From a bacterium c-19 (GTDB lineage Bacteria; Bacillota_I; Bacilli_A; Erysipelotrichales; Erysipelotrichaceae), in assembly GCA_009917405.1 (NCBI GenBank), contig QZED01000016.1:1-44711 (forward strand): DNA of 44,711 nucleotides. Direction: 5' to 3'. The notes under the pieces are model-generated. The model ran no database searches and was not told the DNA's origin. It saw only the letters and a program-made list of their open reading frames with translations. Each line of letters opens with the position of its first letter. Position 1 is the stretch's first letter. Both the position numbers and the translations under genes were made by a program. Positions 16,031-25,169 of this stretch are shown one piece after another.

Positions 16031-16405
16031 ATGTTTACTTGGGTAAAAGGAAATGCATATACACCGGTTGCGACACTCTACGCAAATAATATCACTTTGA
16101 ATCAGGCAGCGGCAGCGTTGGTTCAAGATGCGCGTTGGGTAATGCTCGGCTTGGATCATGACAATAAAAGAGTAGCGATACGTCCTGTTTCAAAGCAGGA
16201 GATCGATCGTAAGCAGGTGATGCTGCAACAGCTTCATAAAGTGTCATTAGGGAAAGGCTATGCGCGAATTTCCAATAAACAGGTCATGGAGGAAATTGCG
16301 GGTATGCTGAAGCAGTCGTTAAACGGTGATAAGTTTGAAGCGGTTTATGATGAAGCAAGCAATTTATTAGTGATTGAATTAATGAAGCAGCGGGAAAAGG
16401 GGTGA
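16031..16405 (+). CDS. Protein of unknown function, first gene of the NfeD-SPFH operon
   Basis: I do not recognise this 124-residue protein. It has no membrane segment or signal peptide. The first half is predicted alpha/beta ('WVMLGLDHDNKRVAIRPVSKQEID', about 38-61), and the second half carries 'YARISNKQVMEEIAGML' followed by a short strand pair 'FEAVYDEASNLLVIEL'. That makes two small alpha/beta lobes joined by a helix. The start is ATG 16031 behind AGGAGGCGGTG; a GTG at 16025 overlaps that site. It is 5 bases upstream of the NfeD-like gene and behind a strong promoter, so it probably works with the membrane pair. It may be a soluble partner or a regulator, but nothing in the sequence decides. 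Confidence 0.8.
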   Translation: MFTWVKGNAYTPVATLYANNITLNQAAAALVQDARWVMLGLDHDNKRVAIRPVSKQEIDRKQVMLQQLHKVSLGKGYARISNKQVMEEIAGMLKQSLNGDKFEAVYDEASNLLVIELMKQREKG

Positions 16406-16410
16406 ATTGA

Positions 16411-16845
16411 ATGGAAATGGATATAGTTTGGATCGGAATCGGAATTCTCGCACTTGTTTTAGAAATATTGACGCCGACTGCACTTGTCAGTATTTGGATC
16501 ACGATCGGCGCATTGGCAGCTTGGTTATGTGCTGCTTTAGGTTTGTCTTGGATGGTTCAGGCAAGTGTTTGCGTGATTGTTTCCGTACTGTTTATTGTAG
16601 TCGTCAGACCGTTTGCGGTGAAATATCTGCGTGGTAATACGGTTCCGACCAATGCCGATCGCATCATCGGAGAAACCGCGATCGTGGTAAAGGAAATCAA
16701 TGAACAGCATTGGGGCGAGGTCAAGGTACAGGGAATGGTTTGGAGTGCTGTCAGCCGCTCTCATGAGGTGATTGAGATCGGAAAAAAGGTAAGAATAATA
16801 GCGATAGAAGGTGCGAAATTACTTGTTTCGCCGCTGTATGATTAA
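16411..16845 (+). CDS. NfeD-like membrane protein (short form)
   Basis: This 144-residue protein is a short NfeD. Three hydrophobic segments (about 5-22, 27-45 and 48-68) are followed by a cytosolic OB-fold domain (about 85-144, 'IIGETAIVVKEINEQHWGEVKVQGMVWSA'). Short NfeD proteins are nearly always encoded beside an SPFH/stomatin protein and are thought to form membrane microdomain complexes with it. That partner is the next gene, 11 bases downstream. ATG 16411 follows AAGGGGTGA. No ClpP-like protease domain is present. Confidence 0.9.
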   Translation: MEMDIVWIGIGILALVLEILTPTALVSIWITIGALAAWLCAALGLSWMVQASVCVIVSVLFIVVVRPFAVKYLRGNTVPTNADRIIGETAIVVKEINEQHWGEVKVQGMVWSAVSRSHEVIEIGKKVRIIAIEGAKLLVSPLYD

Positions 16846-16856
16846 GGAGGATAACG

Positions 16857-17765
16857 ATGAATTTATTAGGTATTATTTTATTTGTAGTAGTTATTTTATT
16901 GCTGGTTGCGCTGATGGCTTATGTGGTACGTATTGTACCGCAGGCAAAATCTTATGTGATTGAGCGTTTAGGTGCATATCATTCAACATGGTCTACCGGT
17001 ATTCACTTTGTGATTCCGTTTATTGACCGTATTGCGAATAAGGTTACTTTGAAGGAGATTGTGAAGGATTTTCCGCCGCAGCCGGTTATCACAAAGGATA
17101 ATGTTACGATGCAGATCGATACTGTTGTGTATTTTCAGATTACCGATCCTAAGCTGTATACGTACGGAGTCGTAGGACCGATTACGGCGATTGAAAATCT
17201 GACGGCAACTACACTGCGTAATATAATCGGTGAGCTGGAATTAGATGAAACTTTGACAAGTCGTGATATTATCAATACGAAAATGCGAGCGATTTTAGAT
17301 GAAGCTACCGATCCTTGGGGAATTAAAGTCAATCGTGTAGAGGTCAAAAACATTATTCCGCCGCGTGATATTCAAGAAGCGATGGAAAAACAGATGCGTG
17401 CGGAGCGAGAGCGCCGTGAATCAATATTGCGAGCTGAGGGTGAGAAAAAAGCCGCAATATTAACGGCTGAGGGTGAAAAGGAATCAATGGTTCTTCGCGC
17501 TACTGCCAAAAAGGAATCGATGATTGCGGAAGCAGAGGGTCAGGCACGCGCTACTGAGCGTTTGTATGAGGCACAGGCACGAGGTATTCAATTAATCAAA
17601 GATGCAGAGCCGAGTAAGGCGTATATGACTCTGAAATCCTTGGAAGCATATGAAAAATTGGCTGACGGTAAAGCCACAAAGCTTGTTGTACCTTCCGAAC
17701 TTCAGAACGTGGCTACTTTATTAACCAATGTGAAAGCATTTATGAATGACGAGCAAGCGTCCTAG
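16857..17765 (+). CDS. SPFH domain (stomatin/QmcA-type) membrane protein
   Basis: This 302-residue protein has one N-terminal membrane helix (about 3-23), an SPFH/band-7 domain (about 25-185, 'VIERLGAYHSTWSTGIHFVIPFIDRI', 'WGIKVNRVEVKNIIPPRDI') and a Glu/Lys/Ala-rich coiled coil (about 185-260, repeated 'RAEGEKKAAIL' and 'TAEGEKESMVL'). Such proteins form large ring assemblies that organise membrane domains and influence membrane proteases. ATG 16857 follows AAGGAGGATAA. It is the last gene of the operon and ends before a strong terminator at 17832. Confidence 0.93.
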   Translation: MNLLGIILFVVVILLLVALMAYVVRIVPQAKSYVIERLGAYHSTWSTGIHFVIPFIDRIANKVTLKEIVKDFPPQPVITKDNVTMQIDTVVYFQITDPKLYTYGVVGPITAIENLTATTLRNIIGELELDETLTSRDIINTKMRAILDEATDPWGIKVNRVEVKNIIPPRDIQEAMEKQMRAERERRESILRAEGEKKAAILTAEGEKESMVLRATAKKESMIAEAEGQARATERLYEAQARGIQLIKDAEPSKAYMTLKSLEAYEKLADGKATKLVVPSELQNVATLLTNVKAFMNDEQAS

Positions 17766-17831
17766 TGGCTGTAAATTAAACATTGTATTAGGAAATATTA
17801 ACTGAAACAGTGAATTGGATTAAGCGTGACA

Positions 17832-17865
17832 AAACGGGAGTATTACGGATACTCCTGTTTATTTT
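17832..17865 (+). terminator. Terminator of the NfeD-SPFH operon
   Basis: A 12-bp stem (17832-17843 with 17849-17860, one G-T) with a 5-base loop is followed by ATTTTAT. The remaining gap to dprA (to 18086, about 220 bases) has only an A/T hairpin near 18020-18039 and no gene that I can support. Confidence 0.8.
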
Positions 17866-18086
17866 ATATATTTATATACATTGTCTTTTTCTGCTTTTTC
17901 TAAACACAACAGAGCATTTAAATAGATGATCGTACGTAAATTCGGAAGTTTTTAAATTATCAATGAACGATAAAAGAAAGCCCATTATCCTTGATCAGGC
18001 GAGTTTTTGTTTAACATGAAAAAAATTAATAATTTTTTTCGTAATTGCATCATTTTCCGTGTATAACAAATATAGGAGGAAATTAT

Positions 18087-18818
18087 ATGCGAAATAAAAT
18101 ATTGTATTATTCATTAAAATATCATGGAGAGTGGCAACAGATAACAAATGCGATTGGTAAACGAGAACCGACGGAGCCGATCGATTATCCTCATCCTTAT
18201 GTAACTGTTTTGGATGAAAACTATCCGACGGCATTTCGAAAGCTGCGATATGTACCTTGGGTAATTTTTTATGAAGGTGATTTATCACTGCTTGAAAAAA
18301 AGGCAGTATCTTTAATCGGTGCAAGAGAATGTAATACTTACGGAAAAGAAATGGCTATACATGTGACAAGACTTTTGAAAGAGCGTGCCGTCATTGTTTC
18401 GGGATTGGCAAAAGGAATTGATGCGATTGTTCATCAAGAGGCGTTGGATTATCATACAATCGGTGTGATAGGATGCGGAATCGACAGAGTGTATCCGAGA
18501 GAAAATGCTTTGCTTTATGATCAAATGCGAAAAGATCATTTAATAGTCAGTGAATATCCATGTGGCAGTAAGCCGTTAGCTTACCATTTCCCATGGCGAA
18601 ACCGTTTGATTGCGGCTCTCGGATCGGCGCTTGTGGTCATTCAGGCAAAAAAAAGAAGTGGTACGCTTTTAACGGTGAATGAGGCTTTGGAATTAGGTAT
18701 CCCTGTTTATTGTATCCCCCATAAATTCAATGATATGAGCGGTTTTGGCAGCAACATTTTGCTATCACAGGGAGCGAATATTCTGACTGATGATCAAGAT
18801 ATTTTAGCGATTTTATGA
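18087..18818 (+). CDS. dprA: DNA-processing protein DprA (short)
   Basis: DprA protects incoming single-stranded DNA and loads RecA during transformation. The 243-residue product contains the core Rossmann-like domain with 'SLIGARECNTYGKEMA' (near 75-90), 'VSGLAKGIDAIVHQEAL', 'VIGCGIDRVYPREN', 'SEYPCG' and 'FPWRNRLIAALGSALVVIQA'. It lacks the extra N-terminal SAM-like region and the C-terminal winged helix of longer homologs (about 290-370 residues), so only the core is kept. ATG 18087 follows AGGAGGAAATT. It lies directly upstream of topA, the usual neighbour. Confidence 0.94.
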   Translation: MRNKILYYSLKYHGEWQQITNAIGKREPTEPIDYPHPYVTVLDENYPTAFRKLRYVPWVIFYEGDLSLLEKKAVSLIGARECNTYGKEMAIHVTRLLKERAVIVSGLAKGIDAIVHQEALDYHTIGVIGCGIDRVYPRENALLYDQMRKDHLIVSEYPCGSKPLAYHFPWRNRLIAALGSALVVIQAKKRSGTLLTVNEALELGIPVYCIPHKFNDMSGFGSNILLSQGANILTDDQDILAIL

Positions 18819-18827
18819 AAAAACTAT

Positions 18828-18856
18828 TTGACAAATTTGCAATTTACGGAAATAAT
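18828..18856 (+). promoter_or_regulatory. Promoter of topA
   Basis: TTGACA (18828-18833) and AATAAT (18851-18856) are separated by 17 bases, starting just after the dprA stop codon. Confidence 0.7.
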
Positions 18857-18888
18857 AGGATACGTATTTGTTAGCTAGGAGGATGTTA

Positions 18889-21099
18889 ATGAAGAATTTA
18901 GTAATCGTGGAGTCACCCTCAAAATCAAAAACGATTGAGAAATATTTAGGCGAAGATTTTCAGGTTGTATCCAGCAAAGGTCATATTCGTGATCTTGCGA
19001 CAACCGGAAAAGGCGGACTCGGAATTGATGTTGATAACAACTTCACGCCGACATATAAAGTAAGCAGTGATAAACGTGAAGTAGTAAAGGAATTAAAGGC
19101 CTTGGCAAAGAAGAGCGATCATGTGTATCTGGCAAGCGACCCGGATCGTGAAGGAGAAGCAATCGCATGGCATTTGGCACAGGTACTTGATTTGGATATG
19201 GATCATGACAATCGCATCATTTTTAATGAAATAACGAAAAAGGCTGTTTTGGAAGCTTTTCAACATCCTCGTACTATCGATCAGGATCTTGTGAAAAGCC
19301 AGGAGGCACGTCGTATGCTGGATCGAATTATTGGTTTTAAGCTTTCAAAGCTCTTACAAAGCAAGATTAAGTCAAAATCGGCAGGACGTGTGCAATCGGT
19401 TGCCTTACGCTTAATTGTTGAGCGCGAAAATGAAATTCGCCGTTTTAAAAGTGAGGAATATTGGACCTTACACGCAAACGTAAAAAAGGAACACAAGGCG
19501 TTTAGTGCGCAGCTGATTAAAATTGATGGTAAGAAGGCTAAACTCAAAACACAGGAAGAGACAGATGCGATTATTTCCCGTCTGAATGAGTTTCATGTAG
19601 CCTCGATTGAAAAAAAGGTAAGAAAAAAAGAAGCGAAGATGCCGTTTATTACTTCAACGCTCCAGCAGGAAGCAAGTACCAAGCTTGGATACGGAGCGAA
19701 AAAAACGATGCAGATAGCGCAGAAGCTTTATGAGGGAATTGCTTTAGGCGGACATACCGAGGGTCTGATTTCGTATATGCGTACTGACAGTACTCGATTA
19801 TCGCAAGTGTTTGTAAATGATGCATTTGCATATATCGAAAGTGAGTTCGGTAAGGAATATAAAGGAAAAGCACGTCAAAAAAATGACGAGCATGCACAGG
19901 ATGCTCACGAAGCAATTCGACCGACTAATATTCATAATACACCGGAAAAAGTAAAACAGTATTTAACGAATGAACAATATCGTTTATATAAGCTGATTTA
20001 TGCCAGAGCGGTTGCTTCGCTGATGGCGGCAAGTAAGAGCAATGTTGTAAATGCCATTATTCGCAGTGATAATTGTGAGTTCAGTGCCAACGGAAGTATT
20101 TTGGCATTTGACGGTTATTTAAAAATGTACGGTGATTATGAAACCACAAAGGATGAGATGCTGCCGGAATTGGTAGAAAATGAGCAATTAAAACATGTGG
20201 AGCTGGAAGGAAAGCAGCATTTTACCGAGCCGCCGCTTCGATACAGTGAAGCACGTTTGATTAAGGAATTGGAAGAAAAGGGCATCGGTCGACCGTCAAC
20301 CTATGCAATCATTATTGATACGCTGCAAGCACGTAGTTATGTATCATTAGACAGACAGAGCGAAGGCAGTAAAACAAAAGTGTTTGTTCCTACAGAACAA
20401 GGAGAACTGACCGATGCGAAGCTGCAGGAATTTTTCAGCAGTATTATCAATGTAACCTATACTGCCAATATGGAAGAGCATCTTGATGAAATTGCGCAGG
20501 GAGACCGAAATAATATTGAAGAAGTGCGTACCTTCTATGAAAAGTTTGAACCTTTGCTAGATGAAGCATATGAAAAAATGGAGAAAAAAGAATTAGAGCG
20601 CACCGGAGAAATGTGTCCTGACTGCGGTGCTGAGTTGGTTTATCGCAACGGTCGCTTCGGTCGCTTTATTTCCTGTATTAATTTTCCGAGCTGCCGCTTT
20701 ACCAAAAGTGAGCAGGAGGAAGATAATGCAAGTGATGAAGTATGTCCAAACTGCGGCGGCAATATGGTCAGCAAAAAAGGTCGCTACGGTGCTTTTCTTG
20801 CTTGCAGCAATTATCCGGAATGTAAATATATCAAAAATACCAAACAAAAGGAAGAACCGAAACCGACCGGAGAGATGTGTCCGGAGTGCGGTCATGAATT
20901 AGTAGAGCGTAAATCACGCTTTGGTACTACTTTTGTCGGCTGTTCAAACTATCCGAAATGCCGTTATATTAAGAAGACGCCGAAGTCGGAGAAAAAAGAA
21001 ACTGCCGCTAAAACAACGAAGTCAAAGTCCGCGACAAAGAAAAAAACGACGCGTAAAGTGACGAAAAAGACGGTCTCTGACAATGAGGAACAAGCATAA
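18889..21099 (+). CDS. topA: DNA topoisomerase I
   Basis: Topoisomerase I relaxes negative supercoils. The 736-residue product has a Toprim domain ('[18 protein letters not shown]', then '[15 protein letters not shown]'), the catalytic tyrosine Y296 in '[14 protein letters not shown]', and three C-terminal four-cysteine zinc ribbons starting near residues 570, 615 and 660 ('CPDCG', 'CPNCGG', 'CPECG'). It ends in a Lys/Thr-rich tail of about 45 residues. ATG 18889 follows TAGGAGGATG; upstream in-frame starts at 18868 and 18883 are inside the untranslated leader. The stop codon overlaps the trmFO start by one base. Confidence 0.98.
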   Translation: MKNLVIVESPSKSKTIEKYLGEDFQVVSSKGHIRDLATTGKGGLGIDVDNNFTPTYKVSSDKREVVKELKALAKKSDHVYLASDPDREGEAIAWHLAQVLDLDMDHDNRIIFNEITKKAVLEAFQHPRTIDQDLVKSQEARRMLDRIIGFKLSKLLQSKIKSKSAGRVQSVALRLIVERENEIRRFKSEEYWTLHANVKKEHKAFSAQLIKIDGKKAKLKTQEETDAIISRLNEFHVASIEKKVRKKEAKMPFITSTLQQEASTKLGYGAKKTMQIAQKLYEGIALGGHTEGLISYMRTDSTRLSQVFVNDAFAYIESEFGKEYKGKARQKNDEHAQDAHEAIRPTNIHNTPEKVKQYLTNEQYRLYKLIYARAVASLMAASKSNVVNAIIRSDNCEFSANGSILAFDGYLKMYGDYETTKDEMLPELVENEQLKHVELEGKQHFTEPPLRYSEARLIKELEEKGIGRPSTYAIIIDTLQARSYVSLDRQSEGSKTKVFVPTEQGELTDAKLQEFFSSIINVTYTANMEEHLDEIAQGDRNNIEEVRTFYEKFEPLLDEAYEKMEKKELERTGEMCPDCGAELVYRNGRFGRFISCINFPSCRFTKSEQEEDNASDEVCPNCGGNMVSKKGRYGAFLACSNYPECKYIKNTKQKEEPKPTGEMCPECGHELVERKSRFGTTFVGCSNYPKCRYIKKTPKSEKKETAAKTTKSKSATKKKTTRKVTKKTVSDNEEQA

Positions 21100-22394
21100 T
21101 GCAGCCAGTTAAGGTGATCGGTGCCGGTCTTGCGGGTAGTGAAGCGGCATGGCAGCTCGTAAAACGCGGCGTCCCCGTTCAGCTGTATGAGATGCGTCCG
21201 AAAAAATCATCACCGGCGCATCACAGTGCTGATTTTGCGGAATTGGTATGCAGTAACTCGCTTCGATCAAATGTTTTAACCAATGCCGTCGGATTACTGA
21301 AAGCCGAAATGCGCTTAATGGATTCGCTGATTATGCGCTGTGCCGATGAACACAGTGTTCCTGCCGGCAGTGCTTTGGCTGTTGATCGTCATCAGTTTGC
21401 ACAAGCGGTAACTACCGTTCTCAGTAATCATCCGTTGGTTGAAGTGATACATGAAGAAGTTTGTGAGATTCCGCAAGGTCCAACAGTCATTGCTGGTGGA
21501 CCGCTCATCTCAGCTTCCTTAAGTGATGCGATCGCTGAAATGGTTGACAGTGGTTATTTCTATTTTTATGATGCAGCGGCACCGATTGTTGAAAAGGATT
21601 CAATCGACTTTTCCAAAGCATATATGAAAAGTCGCTATGATAAAGGGGAAGCGGCATATATTAACTGTCCGATGAATAAAACACAGTTTGAAGCATTTTA
21701 TCATGAACTGATTCATGCACAAACCGCAAAACTTCATGAATTTGAAAAGGAAATTTATTTTGAAGGCTGTATGCCTTTTGAAGAAATGGCAAAGCGCGGT
21801 ATGAAAACCTTATTGTTCGGTCCGATGAAACCGGTTGGATTAGAACAGCCAGACGGTACAAGACCTTATGCAGTCGTACAGTTGCGTCGTGATAATGCAG
21901 CCGATACTTTGTACAATATCGTCGGCTTTCAAACACATTTAACATGGGGTGAACAAAAGCGTATACTATCGATGATTCCAGGATTGGAAAACGCCGTTAT
22001 TACTCGCTACGGTGTGATGCACCGTAATTCTTATCTCTGTTCACCGAAGCTGTTAAAGCCGACCTATCAGCTGAAAACAAGAGAGGATCTCTTTTTTGCC
22101 GGTCAGATGTGTGGGGTAGAGGGCTATGTAGAAAGTGCCGCAAGCGGCTTGCTTGCCGGTTTGAACATGGCAAGATTGATGAATGGAAAAACGCCTTTGG
22201 AGTTGCCGCCTACTTGTATGATCGGTGCGATGGCACATTATATTACACATGCTGATGCGAAGTATTTTCAGCCGATGAATGCGAATTTCGGCATTATGAA
22301 ATTAAATGAAGCTGTGAAGAAAAAGGATCGCAAGGAAGCGATGGGAAAACAGGCACTACAGGTCATTACTGAACTGCTTGAGGAATGTTTATGA
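21099..22394 (+). CDS. trmFO: tRNA uridine-54 C5 methyltransferase, folate/FAD-dependent (TrmFO)
   Basis: TrmFO makes ribothymidine at position 54 of tRNA using methylene-tetrahydrofolate and FADH2. The 431-residue product starts '[31 protein letters not shown]' (FAD site), with '[11 protein letters not shown]', '[12 protein letters not shown]' and '[25 protein letters not shown]'. Length is normal. It is coupled to topA (1-base overlap) and to xerC (4-base overlap), as in Bacillus. Confidence 0.98.
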   Translation: MQPVKVIGAGLAGSEAAWQLVKRGVPVQLYEMRPKKSSPAHHSADFAELVCSNSLRSNVLTNAVGLLKAEMRLMDSLIMRCADEHSVPAGSALAVDRHQFAQAVTTVLSNHPLVEVIHEEVCEIPQGPTVIAGGPLISASLSDAIAEMVDSGYFYFYDAAAPIVEKDSIDFSKAYMKSRYDKGEAAYINCPMNKTQFEAFYHELIHAQTAKLHEFEKEIYFEGCMPFEEMAKRGMKTLLFGPMKPVGLEQPDGTRPYAVVQLRRDNAADTLYNIVGFQTHLTWGEQKRILSMIPGLENAVITRYGVMHRNSYLCSPKLLKPTYQLKTREDLFFAGQMCGVEGYVESAASGLLAGLNMARLMNGKTPLELPPTCMIGAMAHYITHADAKYFQPMNANFGIMKLNEAVKKKDRKEAMGKQALQVITELLEECL

Positions 22395-23308
22395 ATGAAT
22401 GGAAGCAACGCTTTCTTTCCTATATCGATCAGCTGAATACCGGTTCGGATCATACGCGTGAAGCTTATGAGCGAGACATTGATGACTTTATTGCCTTTCT
22501 TGCGGAAGAAGGCGTTACCTCATTTGAACAAACCGATCGTATCATCGTAATGAATTATATTGCCTCACTTCGTCAAAGAAGCGGGGCCGCAGGTGCGATG
22601 AAAAATACCAGCATTGCTCGCAAGCTTTCTTCGCTTCGATCATTTTATCGCTATCTGAATGAATATGTCGGTATTAAAGACAATCCCTTTCTCTATGTGA
22701 AAGGACCCAAGATCAGCCGCCGCATTCCCGAATTTCTGTTTTACGATGAAATGGAAATGTTTCTGAACAGCTTTGATCTACAGAAACCGGTGGATCTGCG
22801 TAATCGTGCCTTGTTTGAACTGATGTATGCATGCGGGTTGCGTGTCAGTGAGGTAGTTGCGTTACGGCTTGAAGATATTGATTTTAACGATCAAGTACTG
22901 CATATTACGGGAAAAGGGGATAAGCAGCGTATAGTTCCGTTTTATGATATGGCAAAGCAACAGTTGCAGCGTTATCTGTATGAAGTCAGAGCTTCGTGGA
23001 TCAATCATCAAAAACACTCTATTGTTTTTATCAATCAACGGGGAAAAGGACTGACGACAAGAGGGGTGCAGTATTTAATGCAGAAACAGGCAGAAGCACT
23101 CGGAATGTCAATACACATTCATCCGCATATGTTTCGCCATTCCTTTGCGACGCATCTATTGGATAACGGCGCAGATCTTCGATTGGTTCAGGAGCTGTTG
23201 GGACATTCTTCGTTATCTACTACTCAAATTTATGTCCATGTATCTCAGGAGCGATTGAAAAATGCTTATATTCAAGCGCATCCGCGCGCAAAGGCAGAAC
23301 AAAATTAG
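22391..23308 (+). CDS. xerC: Tyrosine recombinase XerC
   Basis: XerC resolves chromosome dimers at dif together with a second Xer recombinase. The 305-residue protein has the N-terminal SAM-like DNA-binding domain (about 1-90) and the catalytic domain with '[20 protein letters not shown]', '[11 protein letters not shown]', '[14 protein letters not shown]' and the nucleophile tyrosine in '[10 protein letters not shown]'. ATG 22391 lies 6 bases after GAGGA; an ATG at 22385 is in frame. The position after trmFO supports XerC rather than XerD. The usual hslVU-codY genes do not follow; an insertion sequence does. Confidence 0.94.
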   Translation: MNEWKQRFLSYIDQLNTGSDHTREAYERDIDDFIAFLAEEGVTSFEQTDRIIVMNYIASLRQRSGAAGAMKNTSIARKLSSLRSFYRYLNEYVGIKDNPFLYVKGPKISRRIPEFLFYDEMEMFLNSFDLQKPVDLRNRALFELMYACGLRVSEVVALRLEDIDFNDQVLHITGKGDKQRIVPFYDMAKQQLQRYLYEVRASWINHQKHSIVFINQRGKGLTTRGVQYLMQKQAEALGMSIHIHPHMFRHSFATHLLDNGADLRLVQELLGHSSLSTTQIYVHVSQERLKNAYIQAHPRAKAEQN

Positions 23309-23326
23309 CTTATTTGATAAATTCTT

Positions 23327-23359
23327 ATTCGTATGACTATTGGTTGTACGAATTTTTTT
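23327..23359 (+). terminator. Terminator of topA-trmFO-xerC, invaded by an insertion sequence
   Basis: ATTCGTA (23327-23333) and TACGAAT (23347-23353) form a perfect stem followed by seven T. The insertion element begins right after this T-tract. Confidence 0.75.
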
Positions 23360-23362
23360 ATT
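23353..23362 (+). repeat. Target-site duplication, left copy
   Basis: TTTTTTTATT at 23353-23362 abuts the left end of the element and recurs exactly at 24885-24894. The low-complexity sequence weakens the inference, and ISL3 elements usually duplicate 8 bases. Confidence 0.6.
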
Positions 23363-23367
23363 GGGAC

Positions 23368-23439
23368 TCCACCATCTAGTGTGGAGAAAGAAAAAATGAG
23401 CACCAAATAGTGTGGAGACACTCCACCAACTGGTGTGGA
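23368..23439. repeat. Left-end subterminal palindromes of the ISL3 element
   Basis: TCCACCATCTAGTGTGGA (23368-23385), CAAATAGTGTGGAG (23404-23417) and TCCACCAACTGGTGTGGA (23422-23439) share a TCCAC...GTGGA plan. They may be transposase binding sites. Confidence 0.6.
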
Positions 23440-23442
23440 AGA

Positions 23443-23468
23443 AGCAGAGGTTTTTGACCTCTGCTTTT
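23443..23468. terminator. Hairpin at the 3' end of the ISL3 transposase gene
   Basis: AGCAGAGGT (23443-23451) and ACCTCTGCT (23457-23465) form a perfect 9-bp stem. A short T-run follows on the plus strand and TCTTCC on the minus strand. It lies 7 bases beyond the transposase stop codon and could act on both strands. Confidence 0.6.
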
Positions 23469-23474
23469 GAATGA

Positions 23475-24755
23475 TTATTTGAGTAGGAAACCGGTTTTAT
23501 TAACAACATACATGATTCTTTTTCTACGCCTTTCAGTATTACGAATCCCTTTAGTGTTGAAAAGAAGAGTAGAAATGGTAGCATTCATACTTTCGGCTAT
23601 ACCGGAATTGATTCTTTTACCTTTATAAACAATGAATGAATTGATGATTTCAACTTTCCGATTAGTAAGAGAAACAATAAAATCGTAGTATTCAGGAAAA
23701 TTAGAAAGGACAAATTTATCATAGATAGAATCAAATTTTTCTTTCGCATCTTCATAAGAATAAGTAGCATTAAAGATTGTATATTTCTCTTTTAAATCAT
23801 AAGCGAGCTTTAAATCAGGATGAATAGAAAGAATAAGTTCAAGAAGTTGTCTGTAATTTATATAACGAGCTAATTTCTTATTGTATTTACCTTTATTATC
23901 AAGATTGATTGTTTTATCAAACAATAGACATTTCCAGTGTTTTAGTAGATATTATTTATTAGAATCGGTAGAGTAGGATTTCATGATACGGATTCTAAGT
24001 TTTTGAAGGCTTTCATTTAAGTGTTTGATGACATGGAACGAGTCAACGCAAATGAGAGCCTTTTTAAAATAAATTTGAGCAATTTGTTTATAAGGAAGAT
24101 ACATATCAATACAAACATATTTGACATTTAGAAGTTCTCTAGAATTATGTAGAGATTGAAAATAATGATGTAAATAGTTTTTCTTTCTGTCAGGGAGAAC
24201 ATCAATAATAGAGCGATTATAGAAATCATAGAAGATACAGGAATACTTAGCATTGAAACTATTCACTTTTGTGTAAACTTCATCAATACAGATAACTTCA
24301 GGAAAAGGGTTGCGAGGGATATGACAATGTTTGTCAAAGATGCGAACAATAGTAGATTCAGATAAACCGGTAAAAGAAGCAACAGAAGAGAAAGTCATCT
24401 TGGGGTCTTTTAAGAGTTCCATAACAGACATAATGGAGTCATAAGAAACTTTAGAGTTAGCAGGGGACATCGTGTAAGAATTCGAGAAACTATGTTTATT
24501 AGGGCGCTTATAGCGAGGGACTTTTAAGAAAACAGAGGTGTTTTTGAAAGCGTGGTGAGGAATAGATATGTTTCTAGAATAATAACCATTAGAAAGACAA
24601 GAGTTACAACCACAATAAGGACAAGAAACTTTCTTTCTGGCAAGAGTAACAAAAACAGAAAAGTGATCATTATCATCACAAGCGGAATGAATAGAACATA
24701 CATCAGAAGAATGTAAGTTCAATAAAGAAATAAGTAATTTATCATATTGATCCAT
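23475..24755 (-). pseudogene. ISL3 family transposase, interrupted by one UAA
   Basis: Read through one in-frame stop (TAA at codon 268, plus-strand 23952-23954), the minus strand encodes 426 residues, the normal length of ISL3 transposases. It has a zinc finger near residues 45-53 ('CPYCGCNSC'), a helix-turn-helix ('FSSVASFTGLSESTIVRIF') and the catalytic residues D158 ('VICIDEV'), D217 ('VCIDMY') and E388 ('NSGIAESMNATIS'). After the stop the frame continues 'YLLKHWKCLLFDK', which is typical family sequence, so a Tyr or similar codon was probably mutated. The start ATG at 24755 follows AAGGAGG. Confidence 0.85.
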
Positions 24756-24808
24756 AAATAAAACCTCCTTCTATATAGATCGTAGTCATTATAGAAAGAG
24801 GTTATAAC

Positions 24809-24881
24809 TCCATCAACCAGTGTGGACTTTTTACTCCACACTATTTGAAGTAGCGTGTCCACAAACACAGAAGTTGGTGGA
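24809..24881. repeat. Right-end subterminal palindromes of the ISL3 element
   Basis: TCCATCAACCAGTGTGGA (24809-24826), CTCCACACTATTTG (24834-24847) and a TCCAC...GGTGGA unit (24858-24881) mirror the left-end set. The middle unit is the exact reverse complement of 23404-23417. Confidence 0.6.
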
Positions 24882-24884
24882 TAC

Positions 24885-24894
24885 TTTTTTTATT
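24885..24894 (+). repeat. Target-site duplication, right copy
   Basis: This exact second copy of TTTTTTTATT (first at 23353-23362) abuts the right end of the element. It is the displaced copy of the xerC terminator U-tract. Confidence 0.6.
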
Positions 24895-25005
24895 TTAGCT
24901 AGTTTTAATTTGAACAAATCTTTTATATATTGGTAAGAATAATAGATAGGTAAATAAGGATTATCCCTGTAATGGCAGAGAACGAAATGAAAATTTAAAA
25001 AGCAC

Positions 25006-25034
25006 TTCCCATAAAAAGGGAAATATGTTATACT
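25006..25034 (+). promoter_or_regulatory. Promoter region of rpsB-tsf
   Basis: TATACT at 25029-25034 is a good -10 box. Seventeen bases upstream the -35 position (TTCCCA, 25006-25011) is poor but is part of an inverted repeat, TTCCC-ATAAAAA-GGGAA (25006-25022), which may be an operator. Confidence 0.5.
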
Positions 25035-25042
25035 ATATGGCA

Positions 25043-25165
25043 GTGCGAACGAATCGCACAATACACACATCATGGATACGGCAGTCCGTGCCTTTCACCG
25101 AAGTCGGTATTTACAAGGTTGCTGTCGAGAGGAAGTGATGGAGGTATAACGGAAAGTGAGGAATT
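25043..25165 (+). promoter_or_regulatory. Structured leader in front of rpsB
   Basis: The roughly 125-base untranslated region contains a perfect hairpin GTGCGA/TCGCAC (25043-25048 with 25054-25059). Smaller stem candidates follow: ACGG/CCGT around 25080-25090 and CCGA/TCGG around 25098-25107. Length and structure suggest autogenous control by S2 or another translational regulator. No Rfam class is assigned. Confidence 0.45.
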
Positions 25166-25169
25166 TTTT

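Larger units (their letters stand above)
23363..24884 (-). mobile_element. ISL3-type insertion sequence, 1522 bp
   Basis: The element carries one transposase frame on the minus strand and subterminal repeats at both ends. The ends match imperfectly as inverted repeats: the left end reads GACTCCACCATCT and the right end, reversed, reads GTATCCACCAACT. The element is flanked by 10-base direct repeats. A perfect 14-bp pair, CAAATAGTGTGGAG at 23404 and its reverse complement at 24834, lies inside. Exact ends are uncertain by 1-3 bases. Confidence 0.8.

Noticed and set aside
18045-18067. TTGCAT and TATAAC as a dprA promoter
   Set aside because: The spacer is only 11 bases, too short for sigma-A.
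23213-23584. Minus-strand open frame spanning the xerC end and the left end of the insertion sequence
   Set aside because: It crosses the element boundary and its repeats, which a real gene would not do unless created by the insertion; composition is not protein-like.
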